DNA of 64,000 nt from Planctomycetes bacterium syqfu (GCA_020974905.1 CP087563.1:5208001-5272000); one strand, 5' to 3'; shown: positions 53,418 through 62,856, counted from the first letter of the stretch. Numbers and translations: made by a program. The notes: generated from the sequence alone by a model not told the origin.

Positions 53418-54377
53418 TTATGCCAGTTCCGGGACGAGGTTTTTGACAACGTCGACCAGGTCCTTGACGTGGCTTGCAGATTCGTCCATGAGTGCTTTTT
53501 CTTCTGCGGTGAGATTGACTTCGATGATCTTTTCGACGCCTTCTTTACCGAGCACAGCGGGGACACCGACGAAGTAACCGCCGACGCCGTATTCGCTGTC
53601 GCAGTAAGCTGCACAGGGGAGGATGCGCTTCTTGTCCTTGATGATGGCTTCGACCATCTGGACGGTACCGGAAGCCGGTGCGATGTAGCCGGAGGTGCCC
53701 ATCTTCTTGACGATTTCACCACCGCCAACCTTGGCACGCTGGACGAGTTCACCCAGGCGTTCTTCACTGATGAATTCGGTGACAGGGATGCCAGCGATGT
53801 TGGTGAAGCGCGGCAGCGGAACCATGTCGTCGCCGTGACCGCCAAGCAGCAGGGCGTTGATGTCCATGACGCTGAATCCGGTTTCCATAGCAATGAAGGT
53901 CTTGAAACGTGCAACGTCAAGACAGCCGGCCTGACCGATGATGCGATTGGTGGGGAAGCCGGTGGCCTTCCACGCGGTGTACACCATGGCATCAAGCGGG
54001 TTGGAGACGAGGATCACGATGCTGTCCGGAGCATACTTTTTGATGTTGTCGCTGACGGACTTGACGATCTTGACATTGGTGCCGATGAGGTCATCGCGGC
54101 TCATGCCCGGCTTGCGGGGGATACCAGCGGTGACGACCACGACGTCCGAACCTTCCATCGCTGAGAAGTCGTCAGTTGCAACGATGTTTGAGTCAAACAG
54201 TTCCATCGGGCCGGCCTGGGCCAAGTCGAGCATGCGACCTTCGACGGGGAGCATGTCATCACGCTTAAGGTCGATGGCAACGATGTCACCAAGTTCCTTG
54301 TTGGCAGACCAGAGTGCGACGGAGGCACCGACGTTGCCACCAGCACCGACGACGGAGATTTTTGCGCGTTTGGGCAT
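53418..54377 (-). CDS. mdh: malate dehydrogenase (LDH-like type)
   Basis: The 319-residue protein begins with the NAD-binding VVGAGGNVGASVALW (residues 9-23) and has the substrate-loop segment AGIPRKPGMSRDDLIGTN, with Arg rather than Gln in the specificity position, pointing to malate rather than lactate. DVARFKTFIA-like and LLGGHGDDMVPLPR carry the catalytic Asp-His pair. Length and motifs match bacterial NAD-dependent malate dehydrogenases. It is transcribed alone with its own terminator. Confidence 0.94.
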   Translation of the reverse strand: MPKRAKISVVGAGGNVGASVALWSANKELGDIVAIDLKRDDMLPVEGRMLDLAQAGPMELFDSNIVATDDFSAMEGSDVVVVTAGIPRKPGMSRDDLIGTNVKIVKSVSDNIKKYAPDSIVILVSNPLDAMVYTAWKATGFPTNRIIGQAGCLDVARFKTFIAMETGFSVMDINALLLGGHGDDMVPLPRFTNIAGIPVTEFISEERLGELVQRAKVGGGEIVKKMGTSGYIAPASGTVQMVEAIIKDKKRILPCAAYCDSEYGVGGYFVGVPAVLGKEGVEKIIEVNLTAEEKALMDESASHVKDLVDVVKNLVPELA

Positions 54378-54624
54378 GGGAGAGTTCCTTCAAAAATTGA
54401 GGGTTAGGCGGTTGTTGGGTACAAAAAACTGTTTTCTCTGAAAACAGGGATGCCATGATAGTGATTTGCCGCAATTAAGCAAAAAAGACCAAGCGAGTTT
54501 TTTGTGAGTGCGATGCTTTGCCGCTGCTTATAACAGGAGTTAAACCATTTTTCGACTTGCCATCCAGATGGATCAGAGTATCATGGGGAACAGTCGTACA
54601 CTGAACAATTCCGGGAATCCAACC

Positions 54625-56514
54625 ATGTCCATCCGATCCAAAGCCCACGCCCTGGCAGAACGCCTCAAGCATAAGCTGTCACTGTGTTCACATCGTGGTC
54701 ATGTCTCGCGAATGGCGAGACATCACGGCGCGATCTGTGAGCCGTTGGAAAGCCGCATGTTGCTGAGCACGGTCACCGTCACCGGCACAGCCGACCTTAT
54801 CGACGGCGACACCTCCAGCATCGCCGCCCTGATCGCCACCCCCGGCAACGACGGCGAAATCACCCTCCGCGAAGCCGTGCAGGCTGCCAACAATACCGTG
54901 GGGGAAGATGTCATTGAATTCGATCAAGCGTTGGCGGGTGAGACGATCACGCTAAGTTCTGCATTGAATGTGTTGGACTCATTGAGCATTGTTGGCTTGG
55001 GTGAAGATCAGTTAACTTTGGCGATGGAGAATCAGTTTGCCTTTTTCACTGTTTACTCGACGAATTTATCGTTGGATGGTTTCTCCATGCACGGAGATGT
55101 CGATTATGCGATCTTTGCCGAACCCGGAAACTTGGTATTAGGCAATCTGACATTTGAAAATGGTAATGCAGTGACTGCTATACAGGGGGCCCATGTTGTA
55201 ATCACAGGTGATTTGAATGCTGTGAATTCTGATTTAGCCATTGGTGCCAGCGATATGATCAGTGTTTATGGTTCGCTTACTGCAAAGCAATACATGATTT
55301 TACTTGGCGGTGAGGGAGCAATGATTGGCAATTATGGTGAAATTCATTTAGTTCAGCGTAATAATGGTATGGTATTTCTTCTAGGTGGTGGTGTTTTTGA
55401 GAATGTTTATGAAGCGTACGAGGAGCTATCTCAGGGAGATGGGGGGATCGTGATTCCTCCGAACGGTGCTGATCCAGTATCTGTTATTGGTATGGATGGC
55501 GCTGATGCTGGCGGTGGAAGTACTGATATACCCGGCGAAACAATTCCCGTAGGTGGTAATAACTCTGGTGGCGGCGTCACCCTCGAAGGCTCCGGCTCAT
55601 CCGGTTCCGGTGGTGGCACGACAACCGTCGGTGGTGGTGGAACAACGCAACCCAACGCTGCCCCCACAGCCAACGACATGACCCTCACCGCGATGGAAGA
55701 TGGCGATACCGTCACGCTTGCGTTCGATGTGACCGATCCGGATAGCGGGGACAGTCTCACTTACCAACTGCTCTCCAATCAACCGCATGGCCAACTGATC
55801 AACAACGGCAACGGCACATTCAGCTACACCGCAGGCGATTGGCTTGAGCTCAACGATGGCATGCAGCGTGACATCAGCTTCACCTATCGCGTGATCGATA
55901 ATCATGGTGCTGCAAGTGAGCCGGCAACGGTGACCATCACCATCCAAGGCCAAACCGAAACACAGGGCGGTAACGATGCTGCTCCGATTGGCGTGCCCAA
56001 CTTCACGCGAACCGATTCACAAACCCCCATCGACATCAACGTCTTGGCCAATGACCATTCGCCGGACACTGATCTGCTGATCACCAGTCATGTCGAAGCG
56101 ACGAGTTCGCTGGGTGTTGCGTTAACCGTCAATGCCGATGGCACGATTGCTTACGATCCGACGGAAGCGTTGGCTGATCTTGATCCAGATGAGCGTGTGC
56201 GGGATACGTTCCGTTACACCGTCTCCGATCCGTTTGGTGACAGCGATACTGTTCGCGTGTTTGTGGATGTGACGGGCGCTCAAACGCCTGTTGTGAATGT
56301 TGCCTCACAGTCGTCGCATCAACGATCCACGCTGGCAATGCGACAGCCGGTCCTGGTGCATGATCAGGCAGAGTTCATGCCATGGAGTCTACCCAGCACG
56401 CCGCCGATGAGTCAGTCGTTACAGTCGCTGTTACAAGGTGACAGTGAAGATGAAAATGCCAATCGTCTTCATTTACTTTTGGTTGATGAGGTGTCGATTG
56501 ATGCATCGGTTTAA
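54625..56514 (+). CDS. LEPR-XLL surface protein A (secreted, multidomain)
   Basis: The 629-residue protein begins with a basic N-terminus and the planctomycete LEPR-XLL motif in GAICEPLESRMLLSTVTVTG (residues about 36-55), a presumed export or sorting signal. A beta-helix-like part follows (ITLREAVQAANNT to about residue 265). Next comes a Gly/Ser/Thr-rich linker, then two cadherin-like/Big-type repeats (AAPTANDMTLTAMEDGDTVTLAFDV and GVPNFTRTDSQTPIDINVLANDH) and a polar tail. It is exported and probably on the cell surface. The paralogue at 56600 shares the start, the linker and the last repeat, so this is a tandem duplication. The Met at 54625 follows TTCCGGGAATCCAACC. Confidence 0.85.
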   Translation: MSIRSKAHALAERLKHKLSLCSHRGHVSRMARHHGAICEPLESRMLLSTVTVTGTADLIDGDTSSIAALIATPGNDGEITLREAVQAANNTVGEDVIEFDQALAGETITLSSALNVLDSLSIVGLGEDQLTLAMENQFAFFTVYSTNLSLDGFSMHGDVDYAIFAEPGNLVLGNLTFENGNAVTAIQGAHVVITGDLNAVNSDLAIGASDMISVYGSLTAKQYMILLGGEGAMIGNYGEIHLVQRNNGMVFLLGGGVFENVYEAYEELSQGDGGIVIPPNGADPVSVIGMDGADAGGGSTDIPGETIPVGGNNSGGGVTLEGSGSSGSGGGTTTVGGGGTTQPNAAPTANDMTLTAMEDGDTVTLAFDVTDPDSGDSLTYQLLSNQPHGQLINNGNGTFSYTAGDWLELNDGMQRDISFTYRVIDNHGAASEPATVTITIQGQTETQGGNDAAPIGVPNFTRTDSQTPIDINVLANDHSPDTDLLITSHVEATSSLGVALTVNADGTIAYDPTEALADLDPDERVRDTFRYTVSDPFGDSDTVRVFVDVTGAQTPVVNVASQSSHQRSTLAMRQPVLVHDQAEFMPWSLPSTPPMSQSLQSLLQGDSEDENANRLHLLLVDEVSIDASV

Positions 56515-56599
56515 TGTGATGTTAGCAGTCGTAATCTGTCACCTGTCATAGCTCAATGTATCGTCGTCTGAGTACGAGATATTTCCGGGATTTGTCACC

Positions 56600-59488
56600 A
56601 TGTCCATTCGATCCCAAACACAAGCCTTGGCTAAACGCCTCAAGCGTAAGTTGTCACGATATGCTCAGCAGCGGAATGTCATGCAATCGCTACGACGTCA
56701 TGGCGCGATTTGTGAGCCGTTGGAAAGCCGCATGTTACTGAGTACGGTCACCGTGACCGCGCCATGGGACCGCGTGGATGGCGATGTGTCGTCGATTGAT
56801 GCCTTGGTTGCCAATCCGGGACTGGATCAGGAAATCACGCTCCGTGAAGCAATCCAGGCAGCAAACAATACCGAGGGTGAAGACGAGATCAAGTTCTGGA
56901 AATATCTCAAAGGACTCTCGCTACAGGTTCTCTCAGATTTGGAAGTCACCGACACCGTCACCATCATCGGCCATGGTGAAGATGATATGTTCCTCTCGGC
57001 AGACGGCATTCATGCGTTTTTCAATATCGACATGACTGATACGCCAGGTGGGACCTTTACGCTCAATGACATCACGCTCCAGGGCGAAGCGGAATACGCA
57101 GTCCTGGCGCATCCCGGTGAAATCGTACTCAACGATGTGACAGTTCGTCTTGAAGGTGAGCCAGAAGATGATACCTATGCTTCAAGCGGGAATTCGTATT
57201 CGCTTTTGACTATTGTCGACACTTCATTGGACTGGAATACTTCGGAAAACAGTACTCAGCATGAACCCCCCGTCACTAGCAGCACCACTATCCAAGCCGA
57301 TAAAATCACCATTGGTAACTTGACCGGGATCGATATGCAGATGGCAATCCAGGCGACCGGTCATGTCCAGATCGACTCGATTACCAACCAAGGCAATGAC
57401 CTGACCATCGAAGGGGATTCCATTACCGCGACGGGCAAGATTTCCACCACGCCATCATATGATTCAGAGTATCGCGATGCAGGTGACATCACCTTCACCT
57501 CCCACAACGGCCCCATCACCGTGCATCAGGTGACTGCGGACGCAGGAGGTGCAAGAGGGGGATCACGCCTTACATTGTCACAAGAAATGATTTTTGGATA
57601 CATCGGTCCAAACGGTCCGGAATTTACAATTGATGACCTGATTTTATCGCACATTTTCACCGTTGAAGACACAGGTTTGCTTGCTAGTAATGGCGGTGAC
57701 ATCACTTTTCAAACCACCAATCCATCGTGGGATGGACCATTGGTTTATATCGAAGGCGATGGCTTGATCAGTGCTGATGGCCAATATGTTTTTATGGGGT
57801 CCGGTGGCCTCAGTGGCACGATAACCATCGAACACGAAGTGGCATCGCAGGGCAATGCAACCCTCACCGTCTCCTCCCAAGCGGGTGACAACTACCAAGG
57901 TGTCGTCGCAGGGGGCATCTGGGATAATGTCGATGACAACGCAGAAAATCTACGAGAGCTTGTCGAACAATACGGCGGAATCATCATCGGCCAATTCGTG
58001 ATGAAACCCGGCGAACTGAAGCTCAATGAACAGGTCTTGCAGGATGGCTTTGGTGATTCAACACAGATCGGTGGTACTCTCACATTTGGTGGGACTAGCG
58101 GTTTTGTCATTTCTGCAGGGAATGATTGGTGGCGACCCACCTCAACGCATGATCACAACGTCACGGGTAACATCACAATTGATGAGCAAGGTCGTCTGGT
58201 GTACACCTTCAGTCCATCACAGCTCGAAGGCAGTTCCTATACCTATCAAATCCTGACGCAACCTGACGAAGGCACGATCAGTTTCGTCGACGGCCAATTT
58301 GTTTTTTATCCCATGGAACGATTCGACTTCTCGACTCAAGAAATCAGTTTCAGATATCGCATCATCTTCGACAACGGTAGGACGAGTAATCGTTCAACCG
58401 TCACCATGACAATGCAGAATATCAATACCTTTGAGCCATATAACACCAACGCTCCCATGGCTGCGCCCAATCGTGTTCGTACGGATTCACAGACAGCGAT
58501 CGACATTGATGTGCTGAGCAATGACCATGATCCCGATGGTGATCCGTTCTTCATCACCAGCGTGGATGCTGTGAGTCAGCTTGGCGTGAGTCTGTCGATC
58601 AATGACGATGGCACGATTGCCTATGCTCCGGCCCAAGCCTTGTCTGATTTACAGATCGATGAGCAGGTACGCGATGTCTTTTACTACACCGTCTCAGACC
58701 TGTTTGGCAATACGGACACTGTCCGCGTGTTTGTCGATGTGACTGGCGCTCAAACGCCTGATGTGAATGTGGCCACATCATTTTCATCTCGCCAATTGTT
58801 GGCAATGGCGATGCATCAGCCGCGACGTGTCAATGAATCAACGCCGACGTTGAGCCAGATGTCCAATATCTCCAAAGTCACCAGTACAGCAAGCACTCTG
58901 GCCCAACATTTTGGTTTGATCAACATGGATTGGTCACGCTATGGGATGTCGGGTTGGACACCATTGACGGTTTACCATAGTGATTCATCTTACGAACTCA
59001 CACGTTGGTTTGTCAGCCAATTTGATGACGAAACCCCAATGGCAACCATCCGAGCAGGCGACACCTTCATCGCGTTCCCAACCAACGGCAATGCTCAAAG
59101 CGGCAGCACCAAAACCGTCGGGTTTTTCAGAAATTTACTCACCGGCAGGACGCCCATCCAATCAGGCAGTGGAACCATTGATGTGAATATGAACATGTCA
59201 GGAGGCCTCACAATAAGCCAAGCTTCTGCGACACTCTCAGGTGACAATACTTATACCGGGAGTGTCGACATCAATAGCGGTACATTAGAGGTTATTGATG
59301 GGGAAATATCTGGTGGTGATTTAATCAAAATTGGTAACGGAACCTTGACAATTGCAGGTGACACAACCGGTACCACAGTATTGACGATGAATACTGCTGT
59401 AACCGGTGAGTTAACGATTTCAGGTACTGGTACCCTTGAAAAAATTGGTCCTGTTGCAGTGACGCTTTCTGTCGTGCATGTGGATTGA
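56600..59488 (+). CDS. LEPR-XLL surface protein B with C-terminal autotransporter-type beta repeats
   Basis: The 962-residue paralogue of the preceding gene also carries GAICEPLESRMLLSTVTVTA and ITLREAIQAANNT, a long beta-rich exported part, and the cadherin-like repeat with NRVRTDSQTAIDIDVLSNDHDPDGDP (about residues 630-720). Unlike protein A, its C-terminus has LSGDNTYTGSVDINSGTLEV and NGTLTIAGDTTGTT (about residues 865-950), passenger-associated repeats known from autotransporters. No outer-membrane barrel follows, so it is not a classical autotransporter. It starts with the same TTCCGGGA-type leader as protein A; the pair is 86 bases apart. Surface location and adhesion are inferences. 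Confidence 0.85.
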   Translation: MSIRSQTQALAKRLKRKLSRYAQQRNVMQSLRRHGAICEPLESRMLLSTVTVTAPWDRVDGDVSSIDALVANPGLDQEITLREAIQAANNTEGEDEIKFWKYLKGLSLQVLSDLEVTDTVTIIGHGEDDMFLSADGIHAFFNIDMTDTPGGTFTLNDITLQGEAEYAVLAHPGEIVLNDVTVRLEGEPEDDTYASSGNSYSLLTIVDTSLDWNTSENSTQHEPPVTSSTTIQADKITIGNLTGIDMQMAIQATGHVQIDSITNQGNDLTIEGDSITATGKISTTPSYDSEYRDAGDITFTSHNGPITVHQVTADAGGARGGSRLTLSQEMIFGYIGPNGPEFTIDDLILSHIFTVEDTGLLASNGGDITFQTTNPSWDGPLVYIEGDGLISADGQYVFMGSGGLSGTITIEHEVASQGNATLTVSSQAGDNYQGVVAGGIWDNVDDNAENLRELVEQYGGIIIGQFVMKPGELKLNEQVLQDGFGDSTQIGGTLTFGGTSGFVISAGNDWWRPTSTHDHNVTGNITIDEQGRLVYTFSPSQLEGSSYTYQILTQPDEGTISFVDGQFVFYPMERFDFSTQEISFRYRIIFDNGRTSNRSTVTMTMQNINTFEPYNTNAPMAAPNRVRTDSQTAIDIDVLSNDHDPDGDPFFITSVDAVSQLGVSLSINDDGTIAYAPAQALSDLQIDEQVRDVFYYTVSDLFGNTDTVRVFVDVTGAQTPDVNVATSFSSRQLLAMAMHQPRRVNESTPTLSQMSNISKVTSTASTLAQHFGLINMDWSRYGMSGWTPLTVYHSDSSYELTRWFVSQFDDETPMATIRAGDTFIAFPTNGNAQSGSTKTVGFFRNLLTGRTPIQSGSGTIDVNMNMSGGLTISQASATLSGDNTYTGSVDINSGTLEVIDGEISGGDLIKIGNGTLTIAGDTTGTTVLTMNTAVTGELTISGTGTLEKIGPVAVTLSVVHVD

Positions 59489-59505
59489 TCGACATGACGG
59501 AAGGT

Positions 59506-59583
59506 GCATGGGGTCTGAAGCCCCCATGCTTTAGAGTTTGGTTGACCATTACCGTTAAAGCACGGGGGCTTGAGACCTCGTGC
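59506..59583. repeat. REP pair (family F) upstream of the RAYT gene
   Basis: GCATGGGG-TCTGAAGC-CCCCATGC (59506-59529) and, inverted, GCACGGGG-GCTTGAGA-CCTCGTGC (59560-59583). They form a head-to-head pair (BIME-like) 43 bases before the RAYT gene. Confidence 0.85.
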
Positions 59584-59626
59584 ATTGTCTTGACTGAGGT
59601 GACATTCAACCACAGGGGACACATGT

Positions 59627-60241
59627 ATGTCACGCATCAACCCCAATGCATGGCATAACTATTATCACTGTGTTGGATCCACCTACGGAACCTGGCTGCG
59701 TGGCGACCCGCGTGGGGTTCGGACTTTTAAGCATATCGAGCATGTCGCTGGCGATTACAAACAACCGCCGCCGGACATCTATCAGCCGCTGTTTGCATAT
59801 CACAAGAAGAAGCTCAAATACCCGCCGGTGAAATTGTCACCGCAGCAGCAGCGCGTGTTGTGTATGGCGATGATCGAAAGTTTGCAGCAGGACCAGGCGT
59901 TGCCGATTGTCCTTGCGGTTGCGGTGAATCATTTCCATTTGCTTGCGCGGTTTGAGCCGTTGTCGAGTGCGATTCTCAAAAAACATCAAAGCCAACTCTT
60001 GGCCGATGGCAGAGACCCGTCGCCACGTTATTACCTGGGACGCGCAAGGCAGATTGCTGTGCATGCGTTGGCAAAAGAAAATCTCAAACCGTTGAGTCGT
60101 GTCTGGGCGAATAAGCCCACGTGTAAGCCGGTGCACAGTCGGGCGCATCAGCTAGCAGTGGCGCGGTATATCCAATCGCATACGCGCGAAGGGGCAGCGG
60201 TCTGGCATATCAATCATGGGTTTATGTTTGAGATGCCATGA
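59627..60241 (+). CDS. REP-associated tyrosine transposase-like protein (RAYT, IS200/Y1 superfamily)
   Basis: The 204-residue protein has the pattern of the Y1/IS200-related RAYT group: YYHCVGSTYGTWLRGDPRGVRTFKHIEHVAGDYKQPPP near the N-terminus, and PIVLAVAVNHFHLLARF with the HFH metal-binding HUH-like motif (residues about 104-106). The C-terminal half is basic (SRVWANKPTCKPVHSRAHQLAVARYIQSH). RAYTs are single-copy, act on REP palindromes and do not have IS ends. The gene is flanked by three copies of the family F REP (59506, 59560, 60262), which supports the pairing. The catalytic Tyr cannot be placed with confidence. Confidence 0.7.
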   Translation: MSRINPNAWHNYYHCVGSTYGTWLRGDPRGVRTFKHIEHVAGDYKQPPPDIYQPLFAYHKKKLKYPPVKLSPQQQRVLCMAMIESLQQDQALPIVLAVAVNHFHLLARFEPLSSAILKKHQSQLLADGRDPSPRYYLGRARQIAVHALAKENLKPLSRVWANKPTCKPVHSRAHQLAVARYIQSHTREGAAVWHINHGFMFEMP

Positions 60242-60261
60242 TGTGTTTTATTAAGGGGGAT

Positions 60262-60285
60262 GCATGGGGTCTGAAGCCCCCACGC
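60262..60285. repeat. REP copy downstream of the RAYT gene (family F)
   Basis: GCATGGGG-TCTGAAGC-CCCCACGC, 20 bases after the RAYT stop codon. It shares sequence and tail (TTTAG) with the copy at 59506. Confidence 0.85.
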
Positions 60286-60293
60286 TTTAGGGG

Positions 60294-60923
60294 TTAGATG
60301 GCGGTGATGCTGCGGCCGTTGTGGGGTTGGGTTAAGCTTGGGGTGTACTGCAGGCTGCGGACACTGCGGTAACCTTTGCCGGTGTTGAGGTAGAGCATCA
60401 ACGCGCGATGGGTTTTGCGGTCGAGGTATTGGAGCAGGGGTTGTTCGACACTAGTGAAGGACGCCAACGCCTGCATGACCGCGTGGTCCCAGTGCATGCA
60501 CATCAGGGCAGGGTCATCAGCGGTGACGAGTTTGCGACACCTGGGATCGCCGCAGTTGCAATGCAGTGTCCAGGTGATGTTGAATAAGCCGTAGTCGTCG
60601 GTGATCTGCTCGCCGGGCATGATGTCGCGCAACGCGATCTCAAAGCCGTAGCCGGTGGAGATGGTGTTGGGATTGCAACTGTGATTAACGAAGCGTGCAT
60701 TGTCCCACGAGAAGATGCGCGAGCCGTCCGGGCCGATGTAGGAGTAGGTCTCCACGGTGTCGCGTGTCAGCGGGTCGGTGATGCGCGGGTCATCGGGCGC
60801 AAGGATGATATCCAGCGGGTCGATGACGTAGGTCATGGCACCTTTGGGGATGAAAGTTGTTGCAAAAACGCCCTGACCGATCTGGTCATTGACGTGAGCC
60901 GTCCGGGTGTGGGGATGGATCAT
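60294..60923 (-). CDS. SET-domain methyltransferase-like protein
   Basis: The 209-residue protein has a SET fold: GQGVFATTFIPKGAM (residues about 16-30), DNARFVNHSCNPN (about 73-85, with the RFVNHSC motif that binds AdoMet), FEIALRDIMPGEQITDDYG (about 93-111) and post-SET-like Cys HCNCGDPRCRK, which would bind zinc. SET enzymes methylate Lys; in bacteria targets are ribosomal proteins, histone-like proteins or host proteins. A helical C-terminal part follows without a known name. It is convergent with the RAYT gene. No target can be read from sequence. Confidence 0.85.
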   Translation of the reverse strand: MIHPHTRTAHVNDQIGQGVFATTFIPKGAMTYVIDPLDIILAPDDPRITDPLTRDTVETYSYIGPDGSRIFSWDNARFVNHSCNPNTISTGYGFEIALRDIMPGEQITDDYGLFNITWTLHCNCGDPRCRKLVTADDPALMCMHWDHAVMQALASFTSVEQPLLQYLDRKTHRALMLYLNTGKGYRSVRSLQYTPSLTQPHNGRSITAI

Positions 60924-61123
60924 TGTGTTTTAACTTGTGTGTTGAAGAACCCTGAAACCTGTTGAATACAGACAAGGCCATGCGTGAAACTCCCCGAGGC
61001 GGCAGTGCGCGATGCATCACCTGTCCGGGTGTTGGGTAATAGTTTGCCAAAGGTTTGAAAAAAACCAATAGGCAGCGTGTCGGTTTTGTGAAATTTTTTG
61101 ATTGAAAGGTTGTTGGGTTGGAG

Positions 61124-61194
61124 GAGCACCGGGTGTCAATCCGGTGCAAGTGAGTTGTTGCGTTGAACCTGCACCGCATTGACATGCTGTGCTC
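61124..61194. repeat. paired-hairpin repeat, family C copy 3
   Basis: GAGCACCGGGTGTCAATCCGGTGC and GCACCGCATTGACATGCTGTGCTC face each other. Confidence 0.88.
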
Positions 61195-61227
61195 AATCAC
61201 GCGTGTGTTCATGACTGGGGCGTGTTC

Positions 61228-61259
61228 AAGGCAACCCGTGTCGCGGGAGCGACACGGCA
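61228..61259. repeat. half element of family A (copy 4)
   Basis: A single arm GGCAACCCGTGTCGCGGGAGCGACACGGC-like hairpin, as in the right arm of copy 1; the left arm is missing. The gap 60924-61395 otherwise holds a family C copy, a family D copy and a terminator. Confidence 0.75.
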
Positions 61260-61276
61260 TTGAGTGGGGATAAAAA

Positions 61277-61315
61277 AACGCGGCTGAGCATGGGTTAAAC
61301 ACACTCAGCCGCGTT
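61277..61315 (-). terminator. rho-independent terminator of the DUF11 gene
   Basis: AACGCGGCTGAG pairs with CTCAGCCGCGTT. On the minus strand the hairpin is followed by TTTTTTTA. It lies about 80 bases after the DUF11 stop. Confidence 0.85.
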
Positions 61316-61338
61316 GGGTTTTATTTAATTGTCTGTGT

Positions 61339-61384
61339 CCGAGCCATAATGACTCGGCTATTTAGCCCCGTCATTTTGACGGGG
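61339..61384. repeat. double-hairpin repeat, family D copy 2
   Basis: CCGAGCCATAATGACTCGG and CCCCGTCATTTTGACGGGG, joined by CTATTTAG. It is the reverse orientation of copy 1 at 47890. Confidence 0.88.
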
Positions 61385-61395
61385 GTTGGGGGGGC

Positions 61396-62856
61396 TTACT
61401 GATAGAAGTTGGTGGCTTCGGTTTCACGGACCGGGCGATCGATTTGATCGGAGGTCATGTTCACACCAAAGCGGACGTCGCCTGAATCAACAGCCTTGAC
61501 GACGATCTTCCAGACAGCCTGCTTCTTGGGTGCCAGTGACGGGACCGGAGCGAGGCTGATGCTCTTGCCGTTAGCCGTTGCAGTGGTTGCACCGGAAGCA
61601 GAGACGAATTCAGCAGCGTTTTCAAGCTGGACATCGATCTTGATGTTGGTGCCAGCCAAGGAACCCTGATTGGTGACGCGGATCATGTAGGTGACGGTGG
61701 AGCCGACTTCGATCGGGTCTTCTTCGTCAATCACTTCAAGCAGGATAGCCGGGATACCCGCGATCTGGGTCGGGGCCTTGGCAACTGCGGATTCTGCACA
61801 GTCAGCTGTGACCGAAGCGGTGTTGACGATCTGGCCGATCTGGGTGCCCACGAGGGTCACGTCGACGGTCTTGGTTGCACCGGGGTTCAGATCACCGATG
61901 TTCCAGACAACGTTGTTGCCCTGAAGGGTACCGCCGTCAGATGCCTTGTGGAAGCGGCTACCAGCGGGGACGATGTCCATGATGGTAGCTGACTTGGCGA
62001 CTGCGTCACCGGTGTTAGACACGGTGATGGTGTACTTGACGGGACGACCAGCAAAGCGTTTGTCCGGGCCGGCCTTGGTGATGGTCAGGACAGGCTGCTG
62101 AACCATGGTGGTGACCGAAGCTTCAGACGAGAGATCGCCATCGGCGGTGGCCATGGCGGTGTTGGTATAGCGGCCGGTCTTGGCTGCCTTGACGGTGATG
62201 TTGAAGGTCTTGGATTCACCCTGACGCAGGACGGGGGTGACATACTTGATGCCACTTTGACCGCTGAGCGTGGTCATACCTTCGGGGAGGGTGTCGGTGA
62301 CGGTGACATTGTATGCCGGGCCGACGCCGGTGTTGGCAACGGTGATGGTCATCGGGATCGGATCACAGAGCAAGGCGGTTTCGGGAGCCGTCTTGGTGAC
62401 TTTGATCGCCGGGTTGACGACGTTGATCGCCAGGCAGGCTGCCATGTCATAGGTGACGGTTGCACAGTTTTCGATGCTGCCCACCGCTGCTGCCTTGCCG
62501 GTGATGGTCACGGTTTGGCTGGCACCGGGAGCAAGTGCACCGAGGTTCCACTCGAGCTTGCCACTGGCTGCGGATGCTGCCGGTGTTGCCGAGGTGAAGC
62601 TGAAACCTTCAGCGAGTTTTTCGGTGAGAACGACATTGCTCACGGAGTTCTTGCTGATGTTGGTGACGGTGAGTGTGTAGCTGAAGTCCTTGTTGAGGAC
62701 AACGGTACTTGGTGCCGTCTTATCGAGTTTGATGACACTGGTGGAACTGACACCGGTTGGGAAGTACATGGTCAGGCCGGTGGTTTCCTGAGCGTGCGAT
62801 AGTTGGGACAGTGCGCACATCAATATGGTGCACAACGCGATTTTTAACCCCTTCAT
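61396..62856 (-). CDS. secreted DUF11-repeat protein (OmcB-like envelope protein)
   Basis: The 486-residue protein has a signal peptide (MKGLKIALCTILMCALSQLSHA, cut before QETT). It then has four DUF11 repeats of about 100 residues: LDKTAPSTVVLNKDFSYTLTVTNISKNSVSNVVLTEKL; VTKTAPETALLCDPIPMTITVANTGVGPAYNVTVTDTLP; ITKAGPDKRFAGRPVKYTITVSNTGDAVAKSATIMDIVP; and VIDEEDPIEVGSTVTYMIRVTNQGSLAGTNIKI. DUF11 repeats occur in the OmcB-type cell-wall protein of chlamydiae and are common in planctomycetes; they have Ig-like folds and an envelope role. The Met at 62856 follows AAAGGAATATCT. Few Cys are present, unlike true OmcB. The terminator lies at 61277. Confidence 0.85.
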   Translation of the reverse strand: MKGLKIALCTILMCALSQLSHAQETTGLTMYFPTGVSSTSVIKLDKTAPSTVVLNKDFSYTLTVTNISKNSVSNVVLTEKLAEGFSFTSATPAASAASGKLEWNLGALAPGASQTVTITGKAAAVGSIENCATVTYDMAACLAINVVNPAIKVTKTAPETALLCDPIPMTITVANTGVGPAYNVTVTDTLPEGMTTLSGQSGIKYVTPVLRQGESKTFNITVKAAKTGRYTNTAMATADGDLSSEASVTTMVQQPVLTITKAGPDKRFAGRPVKYTITVSNTGDAVAKSATIMDIVPAGSRFHKASDGGTLQGNNVVWNIGDLNPGATKTVDVTLVGTQIGQIVNTASVTADCAESAVAKAPTQIAGIPAILLEVIDEEDPIEVGSTVTYMIRVTNQGSLAGTNIKIDVQLENAAEFVSASGATTATANGKSISLAPVPSLAPKKQAVWKIVVKAVDSGDVRFGVNMTSDQIDRPVRETEATNFYQ

